Source of the DNA: Ryuthela nishihirai
Taxonomy: Eukaryota; Arthropoda; Arachnida; Araneae; Heptathelidae
Direction: 5' to 3'
NCBI GenBank assembly: GCA_038380435.1
Contig: JAWZYU010000121.1
Coordinates: 372,001-436,000, forward strand
Length of the DNA: 64,000 nucleotides
Every line of letters starts with the position of its first letter. The first letter of the stretch is position 1. Below, in pieces: positions 34,590-48,030 of the stretch. The notes under the pieces are model-generated. The model saw nothing but the letters and a program-made list of their open reading frames with translations. It had not been told where the DNA came from and made no database searches. The position numbers were made by a program, and so were the translations under genes.

Positions 34590-36439
34590 AAACCGAATAC
34601 AAATGAGTTGTTTTCAAACAAGTATCAAAATCTTTAAGTGTTTATTTCATTTTTATTAATTTTAACACATTTTTTACTTTATAAACTTAGAAGTGTTAGT
34701 TTAATTATCTTTATAACTTTAAACACGACATCAGAGACCAAGACTAACGTATACTGAAGATAAAAATGAGGGGAATTGCCAGAACTCAATGTTGCCACTT
34801 TTTCCGAATGCTGTAGGTTTCGTACAGTTTTTCGATCAAATACAAAATAAAATGCAGAAGATTTCTTGTGTACTAAATTGTTAGTGTAGTTTTTATTTTG
34901 GGGATTTCAGTGCACAAAATGAGTATTTATACTACTTGACGTATATCAAATATATAACTTGAAGAATTAAAGAAATGAAGGTTATTTCTGGTTTACTGTT
35001 AGGCTGACGTAAAGAATAGTTTCGTGACTTTAAACCGTTACTTGCATTGCATATATTATAGTATTTAAATTTTCCTCTTAGACGTGCATATGTATTATGC
35101 TATTTGTTTCCTTTCTCCTCAGTGTTGTTTCTATTGCTATGTGCATGTAAAGACGTTAAGGAGACCTAAAAATATTCTGCTGATAATTTTTGATATTAAC
35201 TATTATGGAAATACTACGGAAATTTTTCAGCGCAAGAATGGGGATTTTTAAAAAGGCGCCGTGTGAACCGTGTTACATCAAAATATGTCGTGTAAATAGG
35301 GAATTTAAATTTTTTTTCTGATCTGTGTTGTTAAATCAAAAACGTGTAAAAAAAATTAATATACTTGATTGAGATTCAAATTTGTTACTCATTAACCTAA
35401 ACTGAGTGCATTGTTGCTACCGTAAGCAACACACATCAATGGCTTACTCTAGGTTCGAACCCAGTTCCCTTACGTTGTTAGCCACGCGTGCAAACCACTC
35501 GACCACCGAACGCTGGTAACCGTTATTCTTGAAATACGCGTTTCCGTGTGGTGGCGAAGAGTAACTTTGTTGTTCACTGTTCTCCTTGAATTACGCTTCT
35601 TCATGTAGTGGCGAAGAGCAACTTATTCGTATGTTCTTAGAGTTTAAATCAGGACATGGCACTTGAAATTAGTACATATTAGAATGTAAATGTGGAGGAA
35701 GATGTTATGCGGAAAAAAAAGACATTTCAAAAATTCTCTGAAAATACTGCTGGATGAAAGGAGGATTTAATACGGCATGAAGACGTTGTCGATTAATTTA
35801 CTTTTCCTTATCGGCTTCATTTTGATACTGTCACGATAACCATTTAATATTTGTTTAGTTTGAACTTCTAGAAGAGTGAGTGGGAACGTTTTTTTATATT
35901 AACTCAGTGATGTAATGATAAAGTTTCCTAAGGTGTTGTTGTAATGCAAGTATACATTTTCGTGTGCATATTTTTTTGAGGAAATTATCGTGCTCGACAC
36001 GATTTTGTGGCGAGTTATATCTGTTTATCGTCTTAATCGAAATTCCGCCCCGCTTTGAAATCGGAAACTTGTTGGTACACCTCGGTGTCTAAAATTTTCC
36101 GCTCACGTAATTACGAGTTAATGTAATGCTGCCGCTGGTCTAATCGGAAGATTCGTTTTGCTTTTAGGGAATTCTTTTTCCAGGTGTGTCGATAAATGCC
36201 CTGTTGCTCTTAAAACTGGGATCAGCAGCATTTCTAGAAACGGTAAATGAAAAACTTTAAATGCTGAATAGGAAATCTTTTTATGTAACATTTCGAAAGC
36301 ATAACAGTAACGTTTTTATCCCGCAGTATGAAACATTACGATATGTGACTACTTACTGTGCGGCTGTCTCACAAAGAACAACATGGCGACTTTTGTTCTC
36401 GACGACCACCCAAGCGACATCTACGATATCATTAAAATT
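34590..36439. other. Intergenic with a tRNA-like SINE head, no gene supported
   Basis: AT-rich. Short segments resemble repeat X and the 60080 region. A head-only family A SINE remnant lies at 35441-35507 on the minus strand (gttcgaacccagttccctt). No protein-coding feature was recognised. Confidence 0.5.
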
Positions 36440-37960
36440 TCCTCTCTCTTCCTCCATGACTAAAAGACGGCTTATTTTTCAAACCTGAAATAATATCATC
36501 GATTCCGTAGAACGAAACGTGAAAAGTGCGCTCTACATATGTTTCACTTCAACAACAGATTTCATTAACTGTATTCTGATTCATAATAGTCGTAATAATC
36601 CGTTGGTGACGTCTGACAATAAAGTTACTGTTTTAACTGTTGTCTGACTTCGGAGTAGTGATACTTCTCGATACTCGCAAAAAAGTTCCCTCTGTTTAAG
36701 CTTCCTTTCTCACCATCTCTGCTATCTGTGTGACATCTAATTACTAAATATTTTAGAAACGAAGATCGTCGAACATATTTAGCACTGGGGATCTCCATCA
36801 TATAACCAAATATAGCCGAACGCGACAGTTACGCATTCGAAGTACGAAAAACTTCCCTCACTAGACTCTCTAAAATAAAAAGATATCCTACCTATAGCAT
36901 ATAGGAGCTACGTATCGCCATAAAAAAGTAACATATATCGGCATAAAAAAATAAGTAAAATTACGAGTTACAATAACATTCTTAAATGTGCCCGCCTTAT
37001 TAATGAATTGTATAAAACACAGAGATGACGTCAGCAACGCGGTTTCGGCTGCTTCCAGACATAATTCCCATAGTATGCATGTGTCGAAAAAGCATTACTA
37101 ATGTGTCATGAACGCCATACAAGAAAAATATATATCGAAAGAAACATTCATATTTCAATATTCATCTCAATATATTTTTTTTCCTGAGGTCAATGACACA
37201 CGTACGTCAATAATCAAAATATCGGAAACATTTCCGTAATACCTCAGTAGCAATATAACAGACCCACCTCAAGAATTTATACAATATCATTTGCATTAGA
37301 CATCTGTAACACCTACACAAGATATCTCTAATCTCGATTATAAATCTCGTTAAAATTACCCCACCAATCACTCTAATTCGTAATATTTATTGACATAGTC
37401 TACCTTTACCATAAAGAGTATTTTTACTTTTTAAACACTTGCAACGTTGAGGAAAATCTTTATGGTGCCATGCAATTCCATTCCTAATTTTCTATGTTAT
37501 TATACCATGACGTGCACATAAGTATTAATTTTGATTTGTCAGCCTCAACAAAAATATTATTTTTGATATTATTATTCGAAAAAAAAAAGAGTTTTTACCG
37601 AAAATGACTTTCCAAATACCGGAATTTTCAAAGCTTTAACGATGGGTAATCATATGAATGGCTGCTGCCAACTGAAAAGCCCTGCAATATCGCAGTCCAT
37701 CACTAGAATCTCACCCGAAATATATTTAATAAAAAAATGTTTTTATCCTCTATCCCCCCCTTCCCCTATGGATGGTAGTAGTGGAAGACAAATCATCCCT
37801 TGGATTTCTCATCTTAAAGCAGAAATCGCTTGCAATACGAAACTTCCAACTTTTACTACGCTGCTTCGCAATGTTTCGTCTGTATCTCTACGAACCTTAT
37901 ATAAGCATTTTCAATCCTCTCTAGAAAAATATGTGTTACGTAACAGGTTATTAAACCATT
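36440..37960 (-). repeat. Diverged copy of repeat X
   Basis: Collinear with X' 42320-43990: aaaagacggcttatttttc, the aacagatttcattaactgta block, a TGACGTCA palindrome at 37026-37033, and catcgcagtacat-like text near 37690. It is much more diverged than the other two X copies and lacks the SINE, so it is an older member. Confidence 0.75.
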
Positions 37961-38039
37961 ACACCATTAGTTCTACTGACACCATTAGTTCTACTGAGCG
38001 AGCTTTACAAAATCCGAGCCGAAATGAAAGGGGTCGTTT

Positions 38040-38461
38040 GTGGTCGACAGCGACAAATAGCGTTTAACTATAAAATTTATATCCCATAATCAGAATAATG
38101 GGCTGTATAGTAGTTCTCGGTTGAAATTTCATAACTCTCACGCTAAAAAGTGGAAAATTAGATTACCTCTACTGTAAATTAATTATTCACTACAAAGTTA
38201 CTTACCTGAAGATATTTATAAACGAACCACAAACACTTTATGAATATTATTAAACTTGATTCACCTGATATTTTTTCGAGCAGCAGAATGGTGGTTTAGA
38301 GAAGGACATACGGAATACAGTCCGTGTGTATTTTTTAATCGCATAGACCTTGCCAATGGTTGCTTATTACACTGTAATACGTTCCCGGTACGCAAAGCTC
38401 CGAAAATCTAAAAAAAAACCCCTCAAATTATATCAGTTCTTCGCCATATCCATACGCTAAC
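38040..38461 (-). repeat. Repeat Y, partial inverted copy
   Basis: Reverse complement of 57237-57660, with the same junction to an RTE fragment at its right end. It contains the site tttatgaatattattaaac that is unoccupied by the MITE found in the 46-kb copy. Confidence 0.85.
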
Positions 38462-38891
38462 GCTATTCGCCAATCTATAATTATTCATACGGGAAACATG
38501 GCCAAACCAAAGGAGTCTCTCTCTGCAAAATATGCTGCTTAAAGGAGGTTGCAAGCTAATTTGCCTAACCTCATCAATAGTCACAAAGTTGAACCATCTA
38601 ATGCCCAAGATACTGCGTAAGCATCTGGAATCAAAAGCATCTAGTTTCCTGTTATCTTGTTTACACAGCATCCAAGTTTCACTACCATAACTAACCCTAG
38701 AAAGAACCAAACTATTATACAGTCTAATTTTAGTCTTTAGGTGTATACGCCTATTTCTCCACACTCTCCAGAGATTCTTAAAAGTCCCGGCAGCAATCCC
38801 TATTCGTCTGTTAATCTCATGCCGCACATCACCATTATCTGTTACATAGCTCCCAAGGTAAATAAACTGTGACACCTGCTCAAGACTGCAA
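38462..38891 (-). mobile_element. RTE-like fragment C (C-terminal reverse transcriptase region)
   Basis: Encodes, in one open stretch, the region from CSLEQVSQF through YGSETWMLCKQDNRK to WFGHVSRMNNYRLANSV. It shares amino-acid choices (MLCK, DEVRQ) and the Y junction with fragment D at 55884-57236, so C and D descend from one insertion duplicated with Y. Confidence 0.88.
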
Positions 38892-38900
38892 GTAACTTTT

Positions 38901-39527
38901 AAAGAAAATTTATTTATCAACTCAAGCATCTGGTTGTCACAGAGGCTGTTATGTTATACGTCGTAGTTGAAGGCGTCATCCCGGCATAAAAGCAACCTGA
39001 ACATCCGGTCGTTACAAGTAGTTGGAACTCCTTGAATCGGCAGCTGAGCACGCTAACCACTGGGCAACGGATATTGTAATAAGCACGTTTTTCTAATCTT
39101 TACATGGTTTTAATGAATATTCTTTATTACGAGAAGCTTCTGAGGAATGATTGGAAGTAATTTAAGGTTCTGTTTTGTTTAGACATATTCACTCAGGTAA
39201 TAACCTTAATCTGTTCAGTAAACAGTACAGCGCCAGACATAACGGTTGACTTCGCAGTCAATGTGCGTGGGATAAATTGTAGAATGCGAAACTGAAATAT
39301 TACCGCAAAACGATTAAGCCTAGACACTTTTTCTTTTATTTCCTCAATTAGGTGGATAATTTTGAATATAGGAATTAAATTAATTAACCTTATTCGTGAC
39401 GGAAATGCAATTTACGAAACAAAAGGCGTATCCGGTTGAACGATTCGAAAAGCATTGTTGTGTCATTGATTATTTAGTATACGATCTGTTTTCTTCCTTT
39501 CTCTTTAATCGTGAAAATAACAATGTA
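38901..39527 (+). repeat. Direct repeat (partner 33732-34364)
   Basis: Begins aaagaaaatttatttatc and ends near cgtgaaaataacaatgta; similarity by eye is about 90%. Confidence 0.8.
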
Positions 39528-39789
39528 ACATTTACTAGTGAACATAAAACTTAGGTTTTCAACTGAAATAGATTTAATATGTTATTTAGATATGGTTATT
39601 TGAGTTATTAAGAACTTTCCGGGAGTCTTCGAACCGACACTTAGGAGTCATTTCTGCAGATAAGTTTAGTCGAAATAGGATTTCCTCAATTACGAATAGT
39701 TATGGAATACAACGGACTCCTTTCCCACGGCATAATACTGTTGCAGTAACGTTCACTTCAGTGAACTCTCATTACGACGGATGTTATGC

Positions 39790-40170
39790 AAATATGCCTT
39801 TACACAAACCATCGGTGTTCGCCTTTCTAACCGATATAACGATGGGGTGTTTAACGTAAATTAATCAGAACTTCGAGACTAGTGGGAATCGACCCTGGGA
39901 ATTGCATATTCCTTTCCTGTAGCAATACCTAACGTTCCACCCCTTCACTTTAATGAAAGCACTCCTGATACTATGTCTTTTGGTGGCATTCGTAATAGCA
40001 AGGCGGAAGACCGCTTAATACGAAAACAGATATCGTTACTTCGCGATGACGTATAATATATACGTAACTGCAGATCTCAACGCTGTCACAGGTGCTACTC
40101 TAACCAGAAAAAAACTGCACACGAAGAGAAACCATAGCAGTTATTCATTCCTTATCACAAAGAAACTCTG
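39790..40170 (+). repeat. Inverted repeat (partner 45155-45530)
   Basis: Shares, in reverse, the tatataacgatgggg-type block, gaatcgaccctggga, gtcttttggtggcattc and ctgtcacaggtgct. The copies are old and diverged. No coding content. Confidence 0.7.
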
Positions 40171-40175
40171 CGAGG

Positions 40176-40560
40176 GCTGGGGTTGGGATTGGTAAGTTAG
40201 TAGCGCTCCCGGCTCGTAATCTGCAGTTCCCAGATTAGAGTCCCCGCTGGGTCAGCGTTGAGATTTATCTCCGCAAAACTGCTCGCCCTGCTAACGGTCA
40301 GCAGGGGACACCGATAAGCTTGGAAAGGCCGCCGTCCGTCGAATGGGATCTTAAGACGTGTGCGCGCCGTGTGCGGGAGAGCCATACCCTGTGCACGTTA
40401 AAAAACACGCTGGATGGCCTTGACATGAGTCTACCTTGTGTCTCCCGACAGCTGTTCCAGTGGGTCCCCTCCCGCAACCTTCTCTGAGCCTTCGGGGTCC
40501 ATGTGACCTGACCGTTTAGTCCATTCTCTACAAATAAAATGCCGATCACAGGTAAAACAA
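40176..40560 (+). mobile_element. SINE family K, near full length
   Basis: tRNA-like head (gtagcgctcccggctcgtaatctg, then gattagagtcccc as a weakened B-box), body, and end acaggtaaaacaatc. Confidence 0.85.
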
Positions 40561-40824
40561 TCAATTCTGAGCTCTACATGATACCCAGGAACTCAGGTCC
40601 CTTAGACGTGAAACCGAATACAAATGAGCTGTTTTCAAACAACTCATATCAAAATCTTGAAGTCTTTTTTCATTTTTATTCATTTTAACACATTTTTAAT
40701 TTTAGAAACTTAGAAGTATTCAAATTAAAACCTGCCGGTTTGGTTTTAAAGAAAATAAATATATAAAATGTTCTTAAATTTTATTTTATTTTTCTTATAT
40801 TAGTTCTCTTACCTAAAACCAAAT

Positions 40825-41190
40825 AATGGCTCAGTCGGTAGAGCGCCAGGCTCTTAATCTGTAGTTCCCAGGTTCGAGTCCCAGCTGGATCAGCGTTGAG
40901 ATTTATCTCCGCAAAATTCCTCGCCCTGCCCACGGTCAGTAGGGGACACTGATGGACTTGGAAAGGCCGCCGTTCAGCGGATGGGATGTTAAGCCGTGGC
41001 CCCGTGTGTGGGAGAGTCATACCCTGTGCACGTTAAAGAACACCCTGGATGGCCTTGACGGGAGGCTACCATCTGTCTCCCAACAGCTGTTCCAGTGGGT
41101 CCCCTCCCCCAATCTTCGGGGTCCATGTGATCTGGCCATTTAGTTCATGGTGTGCAAAAAAGTGCCGCTCAGAGGTAAAACAACACAACC
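40825..41190 (+). mobile_element. SINE family K, best-preserved copy
   Basis: The head reads ggctcagtcggtagagcgcc, ctcttaatctg, ggttcgagtccca, close to tRNA-Lys(CTT). The body follows and the end is gctcagaggtaaaacaac. It occupies the same X site as the SINE at 607-978, so the two X copies share it. Confidence 0.92.
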
Positions 41191-44100
41191 CAATCCCGCC
41201 ACCTTTTCCATTCCGCATCGCCTTTTCCTTTTGCCTGCTTCTGCATCGCCTTTTCTTTTTTCATTAGCGCCATGCACGTTGCCACCGCGCCACGCACAAA
41301 TTTCCTTGATTTCGACTGCAGGCGTCGAAAATATGCTGCGGATGACATTAGGATTCCTCGTAGAGTTGTATGTTAATAAATATGACAGATTTCTAATTAA
41401 CGATGGAATATTTTTGGATAGCCCGGTTTGTTTCGCTAAGAACCGGGATTGAGAGATTGCAAACAGATTGCTTTAACAAATTATTTATGTCATAGTTTAA
41501 TGAAATATGCATCAAATAAAGAAATAAAATATTATTTATCAAGCTTAAATGACATATTTTAATAAGATATCTATTAACAAAATTTAAAATGGCAATTTTA
41601 ATTTTTTTTAAATCGTTTTCCTTTATCAGAGTAATGTTAACAAATTGGCAATACCTTATATAACTTCTAGGAAATGGCAAACAGATGGCTTTAACAAATT
41701 ATTTATGTCGTAGTTTAATAAAATATGCATGAAATAAAAAAAGAAAATATTTTGTATCAAGCTTAAATTACATATTTTTATAAGATATTTATTAACAAAA
41801 ATTAAAATGGAAATTTTTATTTTTTTTTAAATCGTTGTCTTTTATTGTACTAAAACAGATATATACGTTCTGGACACTGGTAGGGTTAATAAATCATGTT
41901 TTTCTTTTAAAATTTCATAAAACTGTATACAATTCATATGAGAGTTGTATTTGGTATAAATGCATGCTATAAATGTTCCGATTTTTCCTTTTGTTTTTAC
42001 ACTGGTCCACATATTGTTCGCTAATCAAAATACTCGTTCAGTGAGGACATTAAATCAAGGGATACATAAGCTAAATTCAACGTTTTTTTAAAATGTTTTT
42101 AAAAGATTCCTATTTATCGGTGAAATATTTAAAAATTTCAACCCATCTACTGCGCGCCAATATTCAATTTACTATTTTAATTCACGAAAAGAAAGGGAAA
42201 AAATCGCCATTTTACAAAAAAAAAATAAATCTAAAGGACATAGCAGCGAAATAAAGGACTGTCCTCTTAAATAAACGACGTATGGTCACCGTACATATAC
42301 GATATCATTAAAATATCCTCTTCCGTGACTTAAAAGACGGCTTATTTTTCTAACCAAAACTAATCTTCGATTCCCTAGAAGAAAACGTGAAAAATGTCGA
42401 CGCTACTACGTACGTTTGACTTCAACAGATTTCATTAACTGTATACTGTTTGAAAGTAATCGTAATAAATCTTTGCTGACGTCTGGCAATTGTTGATTTA
42501 ATTGTTTTCCGACGTCGAAGGAAGTGACACCTCTCCATATCCGCAACAAAGTTCTCTCTCTTTAAGCTTCCTTTCTGACCATTTCTCGTACCTGGCCGAA
42601 GCTAATTAGTGAATATTATAGGGACGAATATTATCGAACATAACGTAGCAGTGGGGATCGCCATCAAATAACCAAAGATAATCGAATAACGAAAGCTTTC
42701 CCTGCCTAGACTCTTTAAAATAAAAAAGATCCAACGTGTACCATGTCAGAGCTACGTATTGCCATATATAAGCAAACTGAAATATGTGTGCTCCTTAATA
42801 ATAAATTGGAGAAAACACAGAGATGACGTCAGAACGCGGTTCCGGTTACTTTACAGCATAATTTCTATAATGTGAAGAGGAAAAGCATTTTCAGTGTCTC
42901 GTGAAAGCCATATAACGAAACTATTTTGTGAAATCACTGTTTATTATTGAATTCAATACATTTTCCTAAACATATTTTCTCCTGAGGTACTCACAAAACC
43001 TATCTGATGGACAAAATAAAAGGTGACATTGCCATAATACCTTAGTAGCCAAATATCTTATTCGATATCATTTGCACTAGATATTTCTCACACCTGTACG
43101 ACATACGTGTGATATCGAATATAAAAACGTTGGTTGCCGTTATATATAAATGATGAACGCTGGAATATTTAACACGCGAAAAAAAATATGTTAAACGCAA
43201 AGTTGACATGACACTTCAAATCACGTTTAGATTTCAGTTTTAATAAAATGAAAATAAATACCCCCTCAAGCAGCTGCTTGCCACAGAGGTCTGACAGGAG
43301 CCTGTCAGTTTATATGCCGTAGTAGAAGGTCTGTGAGGATGGCAGGACCTCAGCAGAAAAACGACACAAACAGCCATGCCTTACCCGGGGCTCGAACCCA
43401 GGTCCCTTAGATCAGTAGCCAAGCGTGCTAACCACTCGGCCATGGGTTTTACTCTTAATAAAATAATTAGTGTTTTGCACGGGATAATTATTTTCCATCT
43501 TCGCATTTGTAAAATTATCCTATCGTTCTTAACTCTAAAAACTCAAATAATGTAGTTCAAAAAACGCCATTTCCATAGCTACAATTAGGAAGACCCTATT
43601 TCGTGTCAACACAAATATTTCGTAGTTAATTCCTATTTATAGAAAGATAATTGCAACTGTTTATTTCATCTCTCAATAAATAAGTTCCAAATCTTTAACG
43701 GTTCGTAAACGTATAAATGGTTGCTGCCTACGTAAAGCCCTTCCACATCGCAGTACATGACTAAAATCTCACCCAAAATATATTAAACAAAACAATGGTT
43801 ACCTCCTCCGTGGATCGTACGAGGGTGAGAAAAAACATCCAGTGGAACAACTCAAAAAACTTGCATTGCGAAACTGAAAGTAGGCAACTTCCAACTTTTA
43901 CTACGGCTTCATAATATTTCGTCTATACTTCTCCGAAACATTAAATAACTATTTTTATTCTCTCTAGAAAAATAAAAATGCATCTTACGTACCTGAGATG
44001 ATCGAAACATAACATAAAAATAGACCAAAAATAGCAACATTATTATGATTAAGAAAAGCATTTCTAAAACTTTAACTGCGTGTAATATATTATACAAAAT

Positions 44101-44426
44101 CTGCTGGCAACACAAACGAAACAGTACTGCTGACGTCATCTCGGTGTTTTTCCTTCTTTATTATTAACCCGTATTCACATGGAAAAACTAATTTTAGGAA
44201 TTGACTTATTTCTCATGCCGCCATTTTTCTTTGTCACCACTCTATTTTAACTTCCACTTTTATACGAGATAAGTAACATTTATGTAATAAAAAAATCTGT
44301 TTAAATTAATAAAAATCAAATGAATACTTAAAGATTTTCATATCTATTTTTTCATATGCACTGTGTTTTTTTTTAAAAGGTTTATTTTTTTACACGGTTT
44401 TCTCGGGAACATATATACCGTGTCAG
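41191..44426 (-). repeat. Repeat X', inverted copy of 4981-8290
   Basis: Runs from the cccaatcccgccacctttt end to ttctcgggaacatatatacc. It carries TGACGTCA at 42824-42831 and 44131-44138. The copy at 4981 has kept one of these (5259) and lost the other by substitution (tgtcgtca near 6568). Confidence 0.88.
43250..43448 (-). mobile_element. SINE family A inside X'
   Basis: Counterpart of 5950-6157; complete, on the minus strand. Confidence 0.9.
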
Positions 44427-44507
44427 AATTCGAAACAGAATTGGGTGCATTGAATTAGATTATTCCTATTGTTTATTAAGAAAGATTTATTTTTTTAAAA
44501 GTTGAGT

Positions 44508-44695
44508 GGTTACCGCGCTTGGCTACTGATCTAAGAGACCTGGGTTCGAGTCCCGGGTAAGGCATGGCTGTTTTGTGTCGTTTTTCTGCTGAGGGCGTGC
44601 CATCCTCTCAGACCTTCTATGGCATATAAACTGACAGGTTCCTGTCAGACCTCTGTGGTAAGCAGCTGCTTGAGGGGGTATTTATTTATTTATTG
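44508..44695 (+). mobile_element. SINE family A, 5' truncated, with 13-bp target-site duplication
   Basis: Flanked by ttaaaagttgagt at 44495-44507 and 44696-44708. It starts inside the A-box (ggttaccgcgcttgg), so it is slightly 5' truncated. The exact flanks point to a recent insertion. Confidence 0.92.
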
Positions 44696-44879
44696 TTAAA
44701 AGTTGAGTAATATCCTGAAACAAATTATAGAGAATATAATAGCAGGAATGCGCTGTGATGCATACGAATAAACATCTTTGTAAGCTGGATACTTTTAAAT
44801 GTTAACAGAGTCAATTTGAATATCTGAGTGGAATTGCATAGAATAAAATGCATATGACATCACATAGCGTTCAGAGTTG

Positions 44880-45118
44880 GTTGTTTTACCTGTGATCGCC
44901 AATTTTTTTTTGTACACAATGGGCTAAACGGCCGAGTCACGAGGACCCCGAAGGCTCAGAGAAGGTTGGGGGAGGGGCCTCACTGGAACAGCTGTTGGGA
45001 GACATGATAGCCTCCTTTCAAAATCATGCAACGTGTTCTTTAACGTGCACAGGGTATGGTTTTCCCGCACACGGCTTAAGATCCCATCCGAAGGACGGCG
45101 GCCTTTCCAAGATTATCG
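44880..45118 (-). mobile_element. SINE family K, 5' truncated
   Basis: From ttgttttacctgtgatcgcc to ggcggcctttccaagat; the head is missing. Confidence 0.82.
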
Positions 45119-45154
45119 GTCAAGACCAACGCCTCCGCAGTCATCATAATCACG

Positions 45155-45530
45155 CCTCCGCAGAGTTTCTTTCCGTTAAGGAACTAATAACTGCTATGGT
45201 TTATCTTGATGTGCATTTTTTTTCTGGTTCGAGTAGCACCTGTGACAGCGTCCAGACACACAGTTACGTAGAAATATATACGTCGTCGCGTAGTTACAAT
45301 ATCGGCTTTCGTACTAAGCGCTGTTCCGCATTGCTATTAGAAATGCCACCAAGAGACATACGATCAGCAGTGCTATCATTAAAGTGAAGGAGATGGACGG
45401 TTAGGTATTGCCGCAAGATAGGAATATGTGTTTCCCAGGGTCGAGTCCCACTATACCCAAAGTTTTGATTTATTAAAACACCCCATCCTTATATCGGTTA
45501 GAAAGCCGAACACCGATTGTTTCTATAAAG
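45155..45530 (-). repeat. Inverted repeat (partner 39790-40170)
   Basis: See the partner. The open frame that crosses this block from the preceding SINE is not considered coding. Confidence 0.7.
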
Positions 45531-45540
45531 GCAGTCGGTT

Positions 45541-45737
45541 GTGAGATAAAGCCATGGTCCCTGTGTGTGTCCCTTGCACCTATTAAATAAGACGCTAGAT
45601 GGCCATGACCTGAGGTTGTCATCTCTCTCTTAACAGATGTGGTGCAGTGGGTTCCTTCGCCGACTGCATGGAGTCCTTGTGGAGCGGCCATTTTGTCCCA
45701 TATGTGCGAAAAAATGCCGCTCATACGTAAAAGAACC
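45541..45737 (+). mobile_element. SINE family K, old degenerate fragment
   Basis: Recognisable by gatggccatgacctgagg, cagtgggttccttcgcc and atgccgctcatacgtaaaa, in family K order, with many substitutions. The 340 bp after it (45738-46079) hold no gene I can support. Confidence 0.7.
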
Positions 45738-46079
45738 GCTCATGCGAGGGAGGGAATAAATTTCGTTTTACACTCGTGAGGACCTTAAATCTTTCAATCA
45801 CCTGTGAAACTTTTACCGAATTAAATAACAGCGTGAAATTATGAATAATTGAAATGCTCAGAACGTCACAATGTTATAATAAGCAAGGTTACCTTTTTCA
45901 ACATTAACCGTAATTATTCATAATTTAGTAGGTTATATACCTTTCCAACATATATTTTGTTGTATTTTTGTTGTACGTATCGATTTGTTGGGAAGAAACT
46001 AGGAATAAGCGTCATAGCTTATCTTACCTCACTTCATTGATATAAAGTGAGGATTATTAATTGTAGGTATAATTATTAA

Positions 46080-48030
46080 ATATCCTGAAGAAATAATACT
46101 CACCGTTAATCCGAAAAACGCTTGAAAGAGGCACTATGTTTAAAGAAATGAGTTTTGTTTCTCTTCCACAATTCATAGTAATTTTCGTAAACAAGATGTT
46201 GAAAAATACAAATGCGGAAGAGTAAACAAACACCTGTGTTCGCAATACGAAACACCAAAAATCACTTCCTGTGAGTGAGCAAACAGTGCTTTCTTCAACG
46301 TCACTCTTGTCAGACGTCATGACCCTATTATTGCAAGGTAAAAAAATTATAACGTCAGTTTATGAGTGTATATCAAGCGGCTATGTTGCTGCTACATTTG
46401 CCGCGTTAGCTTATGGATATGGAGAAGAATTGATGTAATTTGAGGTGTTTTTTTTTAGATTTTCGGAGCTTTGCGTACCGGGAACACATTACAGTGTAAT
46501 AAGCAACCATTGGCAAGGTCTATGCGATTAAAAAATACACACGGACTGTATTCCGTATGTCCTTCTCTAAACCACCATTCTGCTGCTCGAAAAAATATCA
46601 GGTGAATCAAGTTTAATAATACACCTATCCCTCGATTTACACTGAAGATAGGTTCCGCACAAAACCGTGTAAATCGAAATCTGTGTAATCGAAATCAAAA
46701 CCGTGTAATTCGAAATCTGTATAATCGAAATCAAAACCGTGTAAATCGAAACTGAATTATGCACATTTTAGTGTTTTTTTCGTTTACACGGTTTTACATA
46801 GCACAATACAAGATTTCGATTTACACGGTTTTGTGTGGAACCTATTTTCAGTGTAAATCGAGGGATAGGTGTATTCATAAAGTGTTTGTGGTTCGTTTAT
46901 AAATTCCTTCAGGTAAGTAACTTTGTAGTGAATAATTAATTTACAGTAGAGGTAATCAAATTTTCCACTTTTTAGCATGAGAGTTACGAAATTTCAACCG
47001 AGAACTACTATACAGCACATTAATTTGATTATGGGATATAAATTTTATAGTTAAACGCTATTTGTCGCTGTCGACCACAAACGATCCCTTTCATTTCGGC
47101 TCGGATTTTGTAACGCTCGCTCAGTAGGACTAATGGTTGTCCGAGGAAAAAAATTCTTTGCTTAATTTTTGATTTCTTCATTTCGCCATTCGTCGTTACA
47201 GTATGCGTATAAATATTTCTATATCGTAAATGATCAAACGGCAGTATTTTGATGTACAGGCTTTCAGATCTATTTGCAGATTATCGTGGACGAAGTTTGA
47301 AACCAACGTCTGATATTCGCAACAGATATATCGAGCTGATAGGGTGACGTAACGAGCCCAAGAAATGTCAACTTGGCGATAAATATATAATTTACCCACT
47401 ACACGGAAACGCATTGTTCAGAGCTAAGAAGAAGTTAATGTACAGTACAGCGAAATGTGTAATAGAAGCCTTAGATTAAACCACAGGGTTGTCCTTTGGG
47501 AACACAGGAAAAAGCGTTCTTTACCCCTAAGGACAAAGTTGCCTATGACATACGTAAGAAATTCACACCTTGCATTCACATCTACGGATTTGTCGTTGGA
47601 CACCACAGGTGTCCAACGACGTAGGTAAACATTTCGTAGGTAAACATTCGTAGGTAAACACGTGTGGACAGGTGTCCAACGCGTACTGTGAAAGCCACCT
47701 AGATACCCCCTGTCTGGATAGTCTTCAACAAAAAGAGCGAAAATAAATATGCCTAAACAAGCAATTCCGTTCATTGGTTTAAGATAAGTTAAAGTTAATT
47801 TATTTTAATAACATTCAAAATAATTTACTTATTAAGATTTTATTTAAATATTTCAGAATATTATAAAAATATTTACCAAAATTAAAAAAGAAATAACTAC
47901 CAGTTAATATTTTAGGATTAGAAGTGTTTTAATTTATACATTTTGCTTATGAAATATCTTATAGAAATTTTGGTAGCAACACTTGGATATACCAGAGATG
48001 ACGTCACGTCCGTGTTTTCGCGATACGGCG
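46080..48030 (+). repeat. Repeat Y, longest copy (contains a MITE)
   Basis: The right part matches 57237-58535 (direct) and 38040-38461 (inverted). The left part (46080-46430) matches 59280-59548 inverted. It ends with caacacttgg-accagagatgacgtcacg and gtgttttcgcgata, including TGACGTCA at 47999-48006. An 87-codon frame (46320-46057, minus) has a weakly similar counterpart in the 59.3-kb copy, but with breaks. Y is an unclassified dispersed repeat. Confidence 0.8.
46622..46871. mobile_element. 250-bp MITE with long terminal inverted repeats, TA duplication (pogo/Tigger-like)
   Basis: The ends CACCTATCCCTCGATTTACA and its reverse complement extend into inverted repeats of roughly 57 bp with few mismatches. 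TA flanks both ends (46620-46621, 46872-46873). Unoccupied sites occur in Y copies near 57453 and 38250 (taataatattcat). The CCCTCGATTTAC-type end and the TA target fit pogo/Tigger elements. The centre has repeats of gtaaatcgaaatc type and no coding capacity. Confidence 0.9.

Noticed and set aside
37642..38067. A 141-codon open frame
   Set aside because: It lies in the diverged X copy and runs into Y. The better-preserved X copies do not keep the frame.
44995..45387. A 130-codon open frame
   Set aside because: It crosses a SINE and an old inverted repeat, the partner at 39790-40170 has no matching frame, and there are no motifs.
46640..46760. Regularly repeated gtaaatcgaaatc units, at first sight like a repeat-spacer array
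   Set aside because: The units are internal repeats of a 250-bp inverted-repeat MITE in an animal genome; there are no unique spacers or cas genes.
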